Under the pieces are notes generated by a model. The model did not search any database, was not told where the DNA came from, and was given only the letters and a program-made list of their open reading frames with translations. 64,000 bases of DNA from positions 49,514 to 113,513 of the forward strand of contig CAKSEC010000007.1 of assembly GCA_934446355.1 (NCBI GenBank), read 5' to 3'. The number at the start of each line of letters is the position of its first letter. Position 1 is the stretch's first letter. The DNA is from an uncultured Oscillospiraceae bacterium. Its GTDB lineage: Bacteria; Bacillota; Clostridia; Oscillospirales; Ruminococcaceae. A program made the position numbers and the translations under genes. Positions 35,947-44,423 of the stretch are shown one piece after another.

Positions 35947-36254
35947 ACTTTCCACCGCCTGTCCAGTCGCAGGAGCATATTCACGGTATCCCACACTTGC
36001 TTTCCCGCCTGTACATTATCTCCGAAAAAGCCGCCAGTTGAACCGTCACGACTTTCATAGAAATGCGAGGACAGCATTATTACTGCCTGTTCCGTGGTAA
36101 GCGGCATTGCGTTTTCTGAATAGTAATTCTCGGGTAAATGCTGATAGCTTTCGGCATAGGAAACAGCGGCGGTGATGAACCCTTTTATGAGTTCATCGTC
36201 CGCCGAGTGTTCAAGTATGAGGTTCTGCTTGACTTTTGTCAGAAGCTCGTCCAT
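35943..36254 (-). CDS. Head-tail connector protein (gp6-like)
   Basis: A 103-residue helical protein beginning MDELLTKVKQNLILEHSADD, typical of gp6-type connectors that ring the portal. ATG at 36254 is preceded by GGCGG. It follows the capsid gene directly. Confidence 0.88.
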   Translation of the reverse strand: MDELLTKVKQNLILEHSADDELIKGFITAAVSYAESYQHLPENYYSENAMPLTTEQAVIMLSSHFYESRDGSTGGFFGDNVQAGKQVWDTVNMLLRLDRRWKV

Positions 36255-36266
36255 AGTCACCGCCTA

Positions 36267-37472
36267 TTAGCCGCCGGAAGAACCGGAGCCGGCTTTCATC
36301 TTCAGAATCTGTACTGATTCGGGAAGAATCAGCTTGCCGTCAACGCGCTCCTTTGCCACAAATCCTACCATGCCGTTTCCTGCGTACAGCTCCTTGAGTT
36401 CCGCAAAGGAGCGAGTGCCGCGGTCGCCGATGTTGTAGTAGCTGAAATCTCCGAAAGCAATCACGGGCTTTCCTGCGGCGATAGCAGGAACATAGGGCGA
36501 GGTGTAAACCTCGTAGCCGAACAGCCTGTCGGGTTCGCCCGCCTGAAGCGAGGGCTGCCACAGATATGCGCCGTTGCCGTCCTTCAGCTTGCGGAGCGCC
36601 GCAATAGTCTGGTCGTTCATGATGAACTTCGCATTCTTGCGGTAGGGGCGTTTGAGGGAGTACACGAGATTGATTATCTCATCGGAAGTTATCGCAGTAG
36701 CGCTCGCCGCAGTTACAGCAACCTCGCCGCCGCCCTTATCGGAGAAAAGTCCGAGGGGCTTGCCAACTCCATCGCCGTTGAGGAAAGCGTCCTCCTCTGC
36801 ATTGGACAGCGCCTTGCCGAACTGCTCGATTATGTAGCTTTCAAGCCCGAAAGCGTTGTCGTAGAGCAGTTCCTCGGTCACCTTAACCGCAACGTGCAGC
36901 TTGTGCGCGTCAAGGTTAATCTGCGCAAAAGTTGCGTCCCCGAAAGACAGTGCGCCGCCCTCGTCAATCCACGCTGCGGCGGGCTTGGTGGCGGCAATGT
37001 TTATCTTGTGTTCACCGCTGGTGGTGATGGTGTGACCGAGCTTTCGCATGATATTTTCCTCGGTCAGCGCGTCGATAAGACGGCTGTCATACTCCTCGGG
37101 AACAAGGTAGCCGCCGTTAGCGTCAACGCCCTCGGAAAGCACATCTGACACCTGTCTAAAATTCGTGCGGAGCGCATTCAGCATTGCCGCCTTGTATTCA
37201 TCACTCGCTCTGCCGACTTTGGGCTGACTGCCGTTCATAGGCTTGCCGGTGAGAGGTGTTGAAGTAGGCTTGGAAAGCTGCGCGTCCATAGCCGCCATCT
37301 GCTCCATGCGCTCGATTTCAGCGCCGTAGTCCTTTATCTTCTGTTCCATTTCAGCGTAGGAAGCGGCGTCCTCTGCGGACAGAAGTCCGTCCTTGTCGCG
37401 CTTGGTTTCAACGAATGCCTTTGCTGCTTCCCACGCCTTGTTGCGCTTTTCGCGCAGTTCAAGAATTGTCAT
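36267..37472 (-). CDS. HK97-family major capsid protein with delta domain
   Basis: A 401-residue capsid precursor. Residues 1-100 form the helical delta domain that acts as scaffold and is cut off by the ClpP-like protease; the shell domain follows from about 105 (SEGVDANGGYLVPEEYDSRL, later ALSNAEEDAFLNGDG and GFVAKERVDGKLILPESVQI). Length is typical. GGAGG precedes the ATG. Confidence 0.96.
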   Translation of the reverse strand: MTILELREKRNKAWEAAKAFVETKRDKDGLLSAEDAASYAEMEQKIKDYGAEIERMEQMAAMDAQLSKPTSTPLTGKPMNGSQPKVGRASDEYKAAMLNALRTNFRQVSDVLSEGVDANGGYLVPEEYDSRLIDALTEENIMRKLGHTITTSGEHKINIAATKPAAAWIDEGGALSFGDATFAQINLDAHKLHVAVKVTEELLYDNAFGLESYIIEQFGKALSNAEEDAFLNGDGVGKPLGLFSDKGGGEVAVTAASATAITSDEIINLVYSLKRPYRKNAKFIMNDQTIAALRKLKDGNGAYLWQPSLQAGEPDRLFGYEVYTSPYVPAIAAGKPVIAFGDFSYYNIGDRGTRSFAELKELYAGNGMVGFVAKERVDGKLILPESVQILKMKAGSGSSGG

Positions 37473-37478
37473 GTTGAG

Positions 37479-38216
37479 TTACCTCCAATTTCTGATTAAA
37501 TCAAGCCGAGAAAATAAATCCTTAGCTTTTGTCTTGTGTTCTGTTTTCGGTGCAATCCTGCATTTTTCAGCAATCCTGCCCATAAGGGAATTTACCACCT
37601 GCGCTTCGGAATACATCAGAGCGTTAGCGGGTTGTTCCTCCATAGGCTCTTCACGGGCAAGAATACCGTCCGCAAAGCCGAGTTCCACCGCTTTGTTTGC
37701 GTTCATCCATGTTTCTGCGTCCATGAGGTGCGAGATTTTCGCGCGGCTCATGCCGGTCTTGATTTCGTAAGCGTTCATAATGCTTTCCTTTACCTCGGCA
37801 AGCATATCTATCGCCTTGTGCATTTCTGCTGAATCGCCCATAGCTACCGTCATAGGGTTGTGTATCATCAGCATGGAAACCGGGGACATAAGCACCTTGT
37901 TTCCCGCCATTGCGATAACACTTGCTGCGCTCGCCGCTATGCCGTCGATTTTCACCGTGACATTACCATTGTAGTCCATCAGCATATTGTAGATCTGCGC
38001 CGCAGCAACGCAGTCCCCGCCGGGCGAGTTAATCCAGACGGTTATATCTCCGCTGCCGGACAGCAGTTCCTCCTTGAAAAGCTGCGGTGTGACGTCATCG
38101 TCAAACCAACTTTCATCTGCGATAGTGCCGTTGAGAAACAGCGTTCTCTCTGGGGTTTGCTCCTTCGTTTCCTCGTTCTGTATCATCTTGTTCGTCCACT
38201 TCCAGAACTTCTTCAT
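37479..38216 (-). CDS. ClpP-like prohead protease
   Basis: A 245-residue S14-family peptidase that matures the capsid. The Ser-His-Asp set is visible: serine in GIAASAASVIAMAG, histidine in MLMIHNP and aspartate in LMDAETWMNA. AAAGGAGG precedes ATG at 38216. The gene start overlaps the portal end by about 100 bases. It is complete, in contrast to the broken portal upstream. Confidence 0.95.
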   Translation of the reverse strand: MKKFWKWTNKMIQNEETKEQTPERTLFLNGTIADESWFDDDVTPQLFKEELLSGSGDITVWINSPGGDCVAAAQIYNMLMDYNGNVTVKIDGIAASAASVIAMAGNKVLMSPVSMLMIHNPMTVAMGDSAEMHKAIDMLAEVKESIMNAYEIKTGMSRAKISHLMDAETWMNANKAVELGFADGILAREEPMEEQPANALMYSEAQVVNSLMGRIAEKCRIAPKTEHKTKAKDLFSRLDLIRNWR

Positions 38217-38610
38217 CGGAATCCTCCTTTCCATTTGTCGATGCGAAAATACCCGCATCGGCAAGTTTAGTCATATTGCCGTTTATGAGATAAAGATCGC
38301 CGCCGTCCTCGGCAGGAATGCGGTCGAGGTTTTCAAACTCCCGAATGTCGTTTGCGGACATCCAGCCGTTCTGCCTTGCGGTGGCGTACCCGCTCATGCG
38401 GCTTGCGTAATCGCCGCGCAGCAGTCCGTCAACATTGAACTTGATGAAATATTCCTGTTTCTCGCTTGGGGTGAGTAATGAACGAATCATACTCTGTTCC
38501 CACCGCACAAGCCATGGCTCAAGAGTGTATTTCACGAATTCAAGCGACTGCTGCTCGATATTAGAAAAGCTCGATTTTTCAAGGTCGCCGACCATGTGTG
38601 GCGGCACTCG

Positions 38611-38667
38611 GGTTTTGCACAACAAGTATCTTGAGTATCATGACCCGTATAGTATTTGTGCAAAACC
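38611..38667 (-). repeat. 57-bp inverted-repeat insertion in the portal gene
   Basis: Begins GGTTTTGCACAA and ends TTGTGCAAAACC (perfect 12-bp terminal inverted repeats). The length is a multiple of three, there is no clear target duplication, and an in-frame TGA lies at 38640-38638. Flanking codons are TTT and CGA. It could be a tiny non-autonomous transposon or a bypass element. Confidence 0.85.
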
Positions 38668-39301
38668 AAAAATTCGAGCAATTTCGTTTATCTGAAATTT
38701 TCTTGTTTCAAGGAACTGCGCCTGCTCGGGCGAAATACTTATGGGAGTGTATTTCATGCCCTCTTCAAGCACAGCGACCTTTCCACTGTTGGAACTCCCG
38801 CCGAACTGCGACTGCCACGCTTCACGAACCTTTGACGGGTCCTTAATCGTTCCCGGGTGTTCAAGGACGCCGCTAGGCGCTGCGCCGTTCGCAAAGAACT
38901 TTGCGCCGAACTCCTCGGTCGCAATTGCAAGCCCGATAGCGTTCTTCGCCATTGCAATCGGCGAGTAGCCAACAAGCCCGTCAAACCCAAGCCCGGGAAT
39001 ATGCAGGACATCGCCTGGTGAGAGAATGACTTCGTATTCCTTACTGCGGATTGCCTCGTCTGAACCACGGTAGTATTTGTAGTACAGATTTCCATTAGAA
39101 TCCCGATCAACCGACATTCGGTTCGGCATAAGCGGGTACAAAGCAATGACCTCGCCCTTTCCGTTGCGGATAATCTGCGCGTATGCGTTGCCCCAGAGGA
39201 GCAGGTGCGTCATAAGCGTTTCACGGAAAACAAACGAGGTCATTTCGGGGTTCGGTTCATCGTGGAGCAGACGGTAAAGTGAATGCGTGACCGCTTTTTC
39301 C

Positions 39302-39378
39302 TTGCCGCCTGTTTGCCTTTGTTGCGCGGCGTCCGTGCCGCGCTTGGGGCAAACGGCAGCAACGTCCATGTTGCCGCC
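39302..39378 (-). repeat. 69-bp palindromic in-frame insertion in the portal gene
   Basis: TTGCCGCC at 39302-39309 and 39371-39378 flank the insert as an 8-bp direct repeat. Inside, GGCAAAC...GTTTGCC arms and a perfect inner GCGCGGC/GCCGCGC stem make one long hairpin. It adds 23 residues (NMDVAAVCPKRGTDAAQQRQ and three more) without breaking the frame. Confidence 0.75.
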
Positions 39379-39617
39379 GTCCGAACGGTATTTGTAGACG
39401 TGCAGCGGTAGTCCCGCCACAGCTTCCGACAGCACACGAACGCAGGAATACACGGCGGTCATCTGCATTGCGGAACGCTCGGTGACGTTCTTTCCTGCGG
39501 TAGAACTGCCCATGTAAAAGCGGTAGGCACTGCCGGCTGTGCTGTTTTTAGGCTTGTCCCTTGAATGGAACAAGCTGCTGAAAATCTTCATTGTAGTCAG
39601 TCCTTTCGTAAAATTGG

Positions 39618-39653
39618 CATAAGAAAAGCACCTGCCATTGCTGACAGATGCTT
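39618..39653 (-). terminator. Terminator of the toxin-antitoxin unit
   Basis: Minus strand: 12-bp stem (39653-39642 with 39637-39626, two G-U pairs that only form in this direction), loop GCAA, then TTTTCTT. It stops the toxin-antitoxin transcript before the portal gene. Confidence 0.8.
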
Positions 39654-39671
39654 AACAATTATTCTGTTGTG

Positions 39672-39995
39672 TTATATAAACTTTTTCATCACGCGAGTAT
39701 AATCTCGCTTCGCGTTGAAAACCGCATTAACGTATACCGTGTTTTCTTCCTTGACATAATAATAAAACATAAGGTAATTATCATGAATAAGAAAACGATA
39801 TCCGTTACTCACAAGAACCCTTTCCTTGGGGAGCGAGCCGCTTTCCGGCAGTATTTCGAGATTTTTGCATTTTTCTCTTAGCTTGTTTACAAAACGGATC
39901 GCAATGTTCTTATCCTTTGACTGCTTAGCAATATAAAAGGCTATATCACGAAGATCAGCTTCTGCCGTATCAGTGAATATTACTCTGCAATTCAT
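39672..39995 (-). CDS. RelE/ParE-superfamily toxin
   Basis: A 107-residue basic protein with the RelE/ParE fold pattern (VIFTDTAEADLRDIAFYIA, then LPESGSLPKERVLVSNGYRF and a C-terminal YTRVMKKF). It overlaps the antitoxin stop by 4 bp. ParE relatives poison gyrase and RelE relatives cut mRNA; which applies is not readable. Cargo within the prophage head operon, with its own promoter and terminator. Confidence 0.88.
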   Translation of the reverse strand: MNCRVIFTDTAEADLRDIAFYIAKQSKDKNIAIRFVNKLREKCKNLEILPESGSLPKERVLVSNGYRFLIHDNYLMFYYYVKEENTVYVNAVFNAKRDYTRVMKKFI

Positions 39996-40288
39996 ACATC
40001 AAGGTTCTCCAGGTCGTTTAATAAATCGTTGAATACATCATCAGCGCTGTGGACTCTTCCAAGCCTTATATCATCCATACTTTGCGCAAGGTGAGCATAC
40101 AGAGCAAGTTTTTCTTCAAGCTCGGAAATATAGTGCATTGTCTGCTGATAATCCTCATGGCTAAGAAGAACAGTATCCTCCTTGCCGTTAACCGTGATCG
40201 CTACCGGATTATCCCTTGTAAGTGCGGAAATCTGAGCGTAATTAGTGCGAATGTCCTTTGACGGTCTTATTGAAATAGAGTTTGTCAT
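39992..40288 (-). CDS. Phd/YefM-family antitoxin
   Basis: A 98-residue protein. The N-terminal half (ISIRPSKDIRTNYAQISALT) is the DNA-binding Phd/YefM fold; the C-terminal half is helical and acidic for toxin binding (SADDVFNDLLNDLENLDV). ATG at 40288 has GGAGG eight bases upstream. It should repress its own promoter together with the toxin. Confidence 0.9.
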   Translation of the reverse strand: MTNSISIRPSKDIRTNYAQISALTRDNPVAITVNGKEDTVLLSHEDYQQTMHYISELEEKLALYAHLAQSMDDIRLGRVHSADDVFNDLLNDLENLDV

Positions 40289-40317
40289 AAAAAACACCTC
40301 CTATGTTGGTAGTCATA

Positions 40318-40346
40318 TTATATCACAATTATGCTACTTTGTCAAT
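40318..40346 (-). promoter_or_regulatory. Promoter of the toxin-antitoxin unit
   Basis: Minus strand: TTGACA (40346-40341), 17-bp spacer, TATAAT (40323-40318). Consensus strength, so the pair is expressed in the lysogen. Confidence 0.85.
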
Positions 40347-40359
40347 AAGATTATACGCA

Positions 40360-41976
40360 TCAGATAAAAAGTATTCCTCTTTCATCATAAACACTCGCTC
40401 CGTGGTCATTCCCGCAGCGGATAGCACGATCAAGCGCCATGATAGTAGCTACCGCTCCGTCAATCTTTTCAGTGGATTTTTCCTTATCAGCCTTGATGTT
40501 TCCGGCAGGGTCGGTGCGAATGTAGATATTGTCCATATTCCACCGCAGAACAGGGTGACCTCCGTGCGCTATCTTCTGTTCAAGCACCAGTTTCATCAGT
40601 TCCTTGGTCGGCGGGGACATATCCTTGAAACCTTGTCCGAAAGGCACGACAGTAAATCCCATGCCCTCAAGATTCTGAACCATCTGCACTGCACCCCAGC
40701 GGTCGAAAGCTATCTCTCGGATATTGAATCGTTCTCCGAGCTTTTCAATGAACTGTTCGATGAAGCCGTAGTGAACCACATTGCCCTCGGTGGTCTGCAA
40801 GTAACCTTGGCGTTCCCACATATCATAGGGGACATGGTCACGGTTAACACGCAGGGTCAGATTATCCTCGGGAATCCAGAAGTACGGCAGAATGATGTAT
40901 TTGTCCTGCTCATCAAGCGGAGGAAAAACAAGCACGAACGCAGTAATATCCGTGGTTGACGAAAGGTCAAGCCCGCCGTAGCAGACACGACCTTCCAGTT
41001 CGTCCTCGTCAACGGCAAATGCACACTTGTCCCATTTCTCCATCGGCATCCAACGGACAGCCTGCTTTACCCATTGGTTCAGGCGGAGTTGCCGAAAAGC
41101 GTTCTCCTCGCCCGGATTCTGCTTTGCCGATTCGCAGGCGGCTTTGACCTTGTCGATACCGACTGTAATATCAAGGCTCGGACTTGCCTTTTTCCACACT
41201 TTCGGGTCAGTCCAATCGTCAGATTCATCAGCGCCGTAAATCACGGGATAAAAAGTAGGGTCGAGTTTCCGACCCTCGATTATATCCTTGGCTTTCTGGT
41301 GAGTTTCGTAGCAAATGCTGTGGGTGTCAGTTCCTGCGGTAGTGATTAGAAAATACAATGGCTGCATTCGGGCGTCACCGGAGCCTTTGGTCATTACATC
41401 AAACAGCTTTCGGTTTGGCTGAGTGTGCAGCTCATCGAACACGACACCGTGAATATTGAAACCGTGCTTTGAATAAGCCTCGGCGCTCAACACCTGGTAG
41501 AACGAGTTGGTCGGCGTGTATATCAGCCGCTTTTGCGATGCTAAAATCTTCACTCGCTTGTTCAGCGCAAGGCACATTCGCACCATATCGGCGGCTACCT
41601 CAAACACGATTGAAGCCTGCTGACGGTCGGCGGCGCAGCCGTAAACCTCCGCGCGTTCCTCTCCATCGCCGCAGGTGAGGAGCAGCGCAACGGCAGCCGC
41701 AAGTTCGGATTTACCTTGCTTCTTCGGTATCTCAATGTATGCCGTATTGAACTGTCGGTAACCGTTCGGTTTCAGCGTTCCGAACAGGTCGCGAATTATC
41801 TGCTCCTGCCAGTCGATTAGTTCGAATGGCTTTCCCGCCCATGTGCCTTTGGTGTGGCACAGATTTTCGATGAACATTACAGCATAATCCGCTGCGGATT
41901 TATCGTAGACTGAAGATTTCAGCTTGAATTTTGTCGGCTTATATTTTTTCAGCTTTCTTATATCATCACCCCCCAT
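40360..41976 (-). CDS. Terminase large subunit
   Basis: A 538-residue packaging motor. The N-terminal ATPase (TAYIEIPKKQGKSELAAAVA holds the Walker A-like site, VFDELHTQ the Walker B site) is followed by the RNase H-like nuclease with GGLDLSSTTDITAF near residue 325 and AFDRWGA. Full length. The start at 41976 has no strong ribosome site, so expression may be coupled or use a start a few codons on. Confidence 0.95.
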   Translation of the reverse strand: MGGDDIRKLKKYKPTKFKLKSSVYDKSAADYAVMFIENLCHTKGTWAGKPFELIDWQEQIIRDLFGTLKPNGYRQFNTAYIEIPKKQGKSELAAAVALLLTCGDGEERAEVYGCAADRQQASIVFEVAADMVRMCLALNKRVKILASQKRLIYTPTNSFYQVLSAEAYSKHGFNIHGVVFDELHTQPNRKLFDVMTKGSGDARMQPLYFLITTAGTDTHSICYETHQKAKDIIEGRKLDPTFYPVIYGADESDDWTDPKVWKKASPSLDITVGIDKVKAACESAKQNPGEENAFRQLRLNQWVKQAVRWMPMEKWDKCAFAVDEDELEGRVCYGGLDLSSTTDITAFVLVFPPLDEQDKYIILPYFWIPEDNLTLRVNRDHVPYDMWERQGYLQTTEGNVVHYGFIEQFIEKLGERFNIREIAFDRWGAVQMVQNLEGMGFTVVPFGQGFKDMSPPTKELMKLVLEQKIAHGGHPVLRWNMDNIYIRTDPAGNIKADKEKSTEKIDGAVATIMALDRAIRCGNDHGASVYDERGILFI

Positions 41977-42014
41977 AACGAGGAAAACCGCCCGCAGGTG
42001 GCTTTCGCAAGTGT

Positions 42015-42257
42015 TTAGTTGTATTCGTGTATCAGTATCGCAAGCGCCTTTTCGGCTTCGGGGGTCTGAGGTTTGATATCCTCACCCCGGTCGTAGTTGT
42101 AAACGACCCTGCCGTCCTGCTTAAACATCAGCTTGGAAATCCTGCCGCCGCTGATTCCATATTCCTCGCTTGGCTCTTCGTAATTCTTTATCCAGTAGCT
42201 TACCGAAACCATTCTGCCGTTCTCGTCCTTAACTCCAATCGTGCCCTGTGTCCACAT
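42015..42257 (-). CDS. Small phage protein, DUF7678-like
   Basis: An 80-residue protein (MWTQGTIGVKDENGRMVSVS, then ISKLMFKQDGRVVYNYDRG). Similar short proteins occur beside amidoligase genes in Clostridial phages. It has its own copy of the shared prophage promoter (copy 2) and an AGGAC ribosome site. Function unknown. Confidence 0.75.
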   Translation of the reverse strand: MWTQGTIGVKDENGRMVSVSYWIKNYEEPSEEYGISGGRISKLMFKQDGRVVYNYDRGEDIKPQTPEAEKALAILIHEYN

Positions 42258-42300
42258 ATTCTAGTCCTCCGTATTTGTGTATTTTCCTTTCGGTGACTGT

Positions 42301-42329
42301 ATATTAACTCTAAAGCCGCATTATATCAA
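42301..42329 (-). promoter_or_regulatory. Shared prophage promoter, copy 2
   Basis: Minus strand: TTGATA (42329-42324), 17-bp spacer ending TTTAGAGT, TAATAT (42306-42301). The leader reads CACCGAAAGG then AAAATACACAAATACGGAGG, nearly the same as after copy 3. Confidence 0.75.
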
Positions 42330-42359
42330 GCGGTTTTCGGATAATAATGTACACAAATA

Positions 42360-42572
42360 TCAGCGGTCAGAACTGTGAGTTCTATTGTGAATGATACTGA
42401 TAATCTTTTCCTGCTCATTAGCGGAAACTCCAATGCTCTCCAAAGCCTCCCGTGTGCCACAGTCGGGGCAAATCTGCGTGTTGGGGTACTTTCTCGAAAG
42501 GGCAGGATACCCGCCGTACTGCGCTCCACAGAGCGGACAGGTGCGAAGATTTGAATTGTTGTTTGCTTTCAT
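42360..42572 (-). CDS. Small zinc-ribbon phage protein
   Basis: A 70-residue protein with two Cys pairs (CPLCGAQYGGYPALSR and CPDCGTREALE) forming a zinc ribbon, followed by a helix. It overlaps the cyclotransferase gene by 4 bp. It may bind nucleic acid or another protein. No specific role is known. Confidence 0.8.
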   Translation of the reverse strand: MKANNNSNLRTCPLCGAQYGGYPALSRKYPNTQICPDCGTREALESIGVSANEQEKIISIIHNRTHSSDR

Positions 42573-43027
42573 ATTTGCCCCTTTCTGCTGTTCTCCAATG
42601 CGGCGAGAAGAATACTCTCATCAAATCCGAAATCCCTATACCCGTCAAGACAGGTTCGTACATAAGAGCCGCTTGGCAATCCCAGCGGTCGCTCCTCGTG
42701 CATAATATACACAAACGCCTTTCTGATCACCTTTTTGCCCGAGAAGTATCTCACGGGCAGTTCAAGTTCGGTCTTGTAGTAGAAGGTCGGGAAGCCCTCA
42801 TACACATCAAGACGTTTCTCATCGGCAGGCTCGACCGACCAGACTGCCACCGGAACTTCCGCTCCCGATTTCGGCTCAATCGTGAGGTAAGCGCCCGTTT
42901 TACTGCCCTTGAAAAGCAGTTCGTAGTCCTTGATTACCGCAGTCCCCACGGGTTTTGACGTAGGACACCGAAGTGCCATTTGCTGTAGGTTCAGATTACT
43001 GCCGTAGGCGAGGTAGTATTTTTTCAT
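42569..43027 (-). CDS. Gamma-glutamylcyclotransferase-like protein (AIG2/GGCT fold)
   Basis: A 152-residue protein with the GGCT signature YLAYGSNLNLQQM at the N-terminus, then VGTAVIKDYELLFKG and a glutamate in DVYEGFPTFYYK that fits the catalytic position. Enzymes of this fold release 5-oxoproline from gamma-glutamyl amides. It follows the amidoligase gene. The pair is known in phages and bacteria, the ligase making and the cyclotransferase cutting gamma-glutamyl links. ATG at 43027 follows AAAGGAC. Confidence 0.9.
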   Translation of the reverse strand: MKKYYLAYGSNLNLQQMALRCPTSKPVGTAVIKDYELLFKGSKTGAYLTIEPKSGAEVPVAVWSVEPADEKRLDVYEGFPTFYYKTELELPVRYFSGKKVIRKAFVYIMHEERPLGLPSGSYVRTCLDGYRDFGFDESILLAALENSRKGQI

Positions 43028-43086
43028 TTGAAATTCGTCCTTTCCGAAAGGTTCAGTATCAGAAATCACCTTTCTACCACCAAAAG

Positions 43087-43101
43087 CCCCACAGCGTGGG
43101 G
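43087..43101 (-). terminator. Hairpin between amidoligase and cyclotransferase genes
   Basis: CCCCAC and GTGGGG form a 6-bp stem with a 3-base loop, followed by CTTTTGG on the minus strand. A weak terminator or attenuator. Confidence 0.4.
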
Positions 43102-43128
43102 AGTTGGGGGCAGGAAGCTAACTCCTGC

Positions 43129-44076
43129 TTACTGCGGCCTGCCGTTGCGGAAAGCCGTGTCACCCTCGAGCCGCTTGGTGTAAAGCTCCCTTGCGGTCTT
43201 GAATTCATCGCCGATGAACCCGAGCCGTAAAAGCCATGTTCTCATTGCGTACTTGGGATTTTCAGTCTGCTGAGGATTTGCGCTTGCGGTCTTGACCTGC
43301 TTGGCAAGCTGGCTGAGCGCTAAGCAAAGCTGAATGTAGCTTTTCAGCTGACCTGCGTGAAGTCCGTTCTGCTTGCCGCCCGAGGGCGCGTCAAACTGGA
43401 AAAGTCGAAACTCGATTGTGCCTTTTGTAAAGGTTGCGTGGAGATTCAGCATATGGTAGCGGCTCTCGTTGTAGTGTGCCGACCTGCCGTAATCCGCATT
43501 CTGACTGCCGTACCATGTGTCCGCAAGCGCCGCCATTGTTTTCGGCTTTTTGCGGTTGAGTTCCACCAGGAAATCCTTGCTGACCGTGCGGCAGTAGCGA
43601 TTCATGCGGCTTCTGTCGAGGTTCAGTGCGCTTGCGAGCAGGCTTTCGTGGCTTGCCATTATGTTTGCGAGGTTTCGCAGGCTCTGTGGCGTGTGACCCT
43701 TGGCTCCGATGTGAATGTGAACTCCGCAGCCCCTTGTGGCATCGCTCTTTGCGCCTGCTCTCCTCAGTCTGCGGATAAGCTCCTGCAAGGTTTCAATATC
43801 TTTGTAGGTGAGAATCGGGGTAACCATTTCGCATTTCTCGCTGTCGGGCCCCGCAATGCTGACGTCCTTCTGGAATTTCCACTCGCGGCCCTCGTTGTCC
43901 CATGCGGAGTAGGTATCGTAACCGTTGCGACCTGCGGTGTGTTCGTGTCTGCCAGTGCCGAAAAACTCGGCGGCAATCTGCGCGGCTTTCGTTCTTGTAA
44001 TATTATTCATTTCAACCTCGACCCCTATGGTCTGGTTCATCATTTCCTTGATCTGCTTTGTGGTTTTTGCGTTCAT
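43129..44076 (-). CDS. Phage amidoligase
   Basis: A 315-residue enzyme of the amidoligase family (COOH-amine ligases related to glutamine synthetase). Motifs: TIGVEVEMNNITRTKAA with the acidic metal ligands, then REWKFQKDVSI, CEMVTPIL, the pair CGVHIHIGA, and NLHATFTKGTIEFRLF. These should form an amide bond at a gamma-carboxylate. The last 45 residues (AMRTWLLRLGFIGDEFKTAR) recur in the 238-residue protein at 44407, so this tail is a separate module. Driven by promoter copy 3. Confidence 0.92.
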   Translation of the reverse strand: MNAKTTKQIKEMMNQTIGVEVEMNNITRTKAAQIAAEFFGTGRHEHTAGRNGYDTYSAWDNEGREWKFQKDVSIAGPDSEKCEMVTPILTYKDIETLQELIRRLRRAGAKSDATRGCGVHIHIGAKGHTPQSLRNLANIMASHESLLASALNLDRSRMNRYCRTVSKDFLVELNRKKPKTMAALADTWYGSQNADYGRSAHYNESRYHMLNLHATFTKGTIEFRLFQFDAPSGGKQNGLHAGQLKSYIQLCLALSQLAKQVKTASANPQQTENPKYAMRTWLLRLGFIGDEFKTARELYTKRLEGDTAFRNGRPQ

Positions 44077-44117
44077 TGTGGTGTCCTCCGTTTGTGTATT
44101 TCCCTTTCGGTGTGTAC

Positions 44118-44146
44118 ATATTAACTCTAAATCGAGTATATATCAA
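44118..44146 (-). promoter_or_regulatory. Shared prophage promoter, copy 3 (amidoligase)
   Basis: Minus strand: TTGATA (44146-44141), 17-bp spacer ending TTTAGAGT, TAATAT (44123-44118), leader CACCGAAAGGGAAATACACA. Confidence 0.75.
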
Positions 44147-44198
44147 GCGGTTTTACCACAATATATTGAACAAAATACACACGCAGAAATTGTGTATA

Positions 44199-44423
44199 TC
44201 AGCCACGGATTTTGCGAACTACATCAACACCGAGAACAGCATTCAAGCTGCTGCCGTTATCCCAGCGTACGAGCAGATTACCTGCGTCATCGACCCCTCG
44301 TACAGTACCTCTTGTGCCTTTCGGAGGAGCTTGCGGGTCGTCCATTGAAACAAGCTCTACTCGGCAGCCGACAGGGTATTCTCTGCGATACTTCTCGATC
44401 TGCCCCTTACTCGGAAACTTCAT
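44199..44423 (-). CDS. DUF4314 family small protein
   Basis: A 74-residue SH3-like beta protein (YPVGCRVELVSMDDPQAPPK, then GTRGTVRGVDDAGNLLVRWD) of the DUF4314 family, common in Clostridial phages and conjugative elements. ATG at 44423 is chosen for its GGAGG eight bases upstream; the earlier ATG overlaps that site. It overlaps the gene before it by 17 bp. Function unknown. Confidence 0.88.
   Translation of the reverse strand: MKFPSKGQIEKYRREYPVGCRVELVSMDDPQAPPKGTRGTVRGVDDAGNLLVRWDNGSSLNAVLGVDVVRKIRG

Larger units (their letters stand above)
38113..39591 (-). pseudogene. HK97-type portal gene with two palindromic insertions and one in-frame stop
   Basis: The reading frame matches an HK97-family portal in two parts. 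Part one (from 39591) runs to a TGA at 38638-38640. Part two continues in the same frame as RVPPHMVGDLEKSSFSNIE. The family sequence would read EIARIF then RVPPHM without a gap; here a 57-bp element with 12-bp inverted ends sits exactly between them and brings the stop. A second in-frame element of 69 bp interrupts the segment YRSDGG / KEKAVTHSLYRLL. Without bypass, the product is a 317-residue fragment lacking the C-terminal part, so the prophage would make no DNA-filled heads. Confidence 0.85.

Noticed and set aside
38638..38640. TGA in the portal read as recoded or read-through codon of an alternative code
   Set aside because: TGA ends many genes in the same prophage (ATGA overlaps), and the stop lies inside a clear 57-bp insert, so recoding is not needed.
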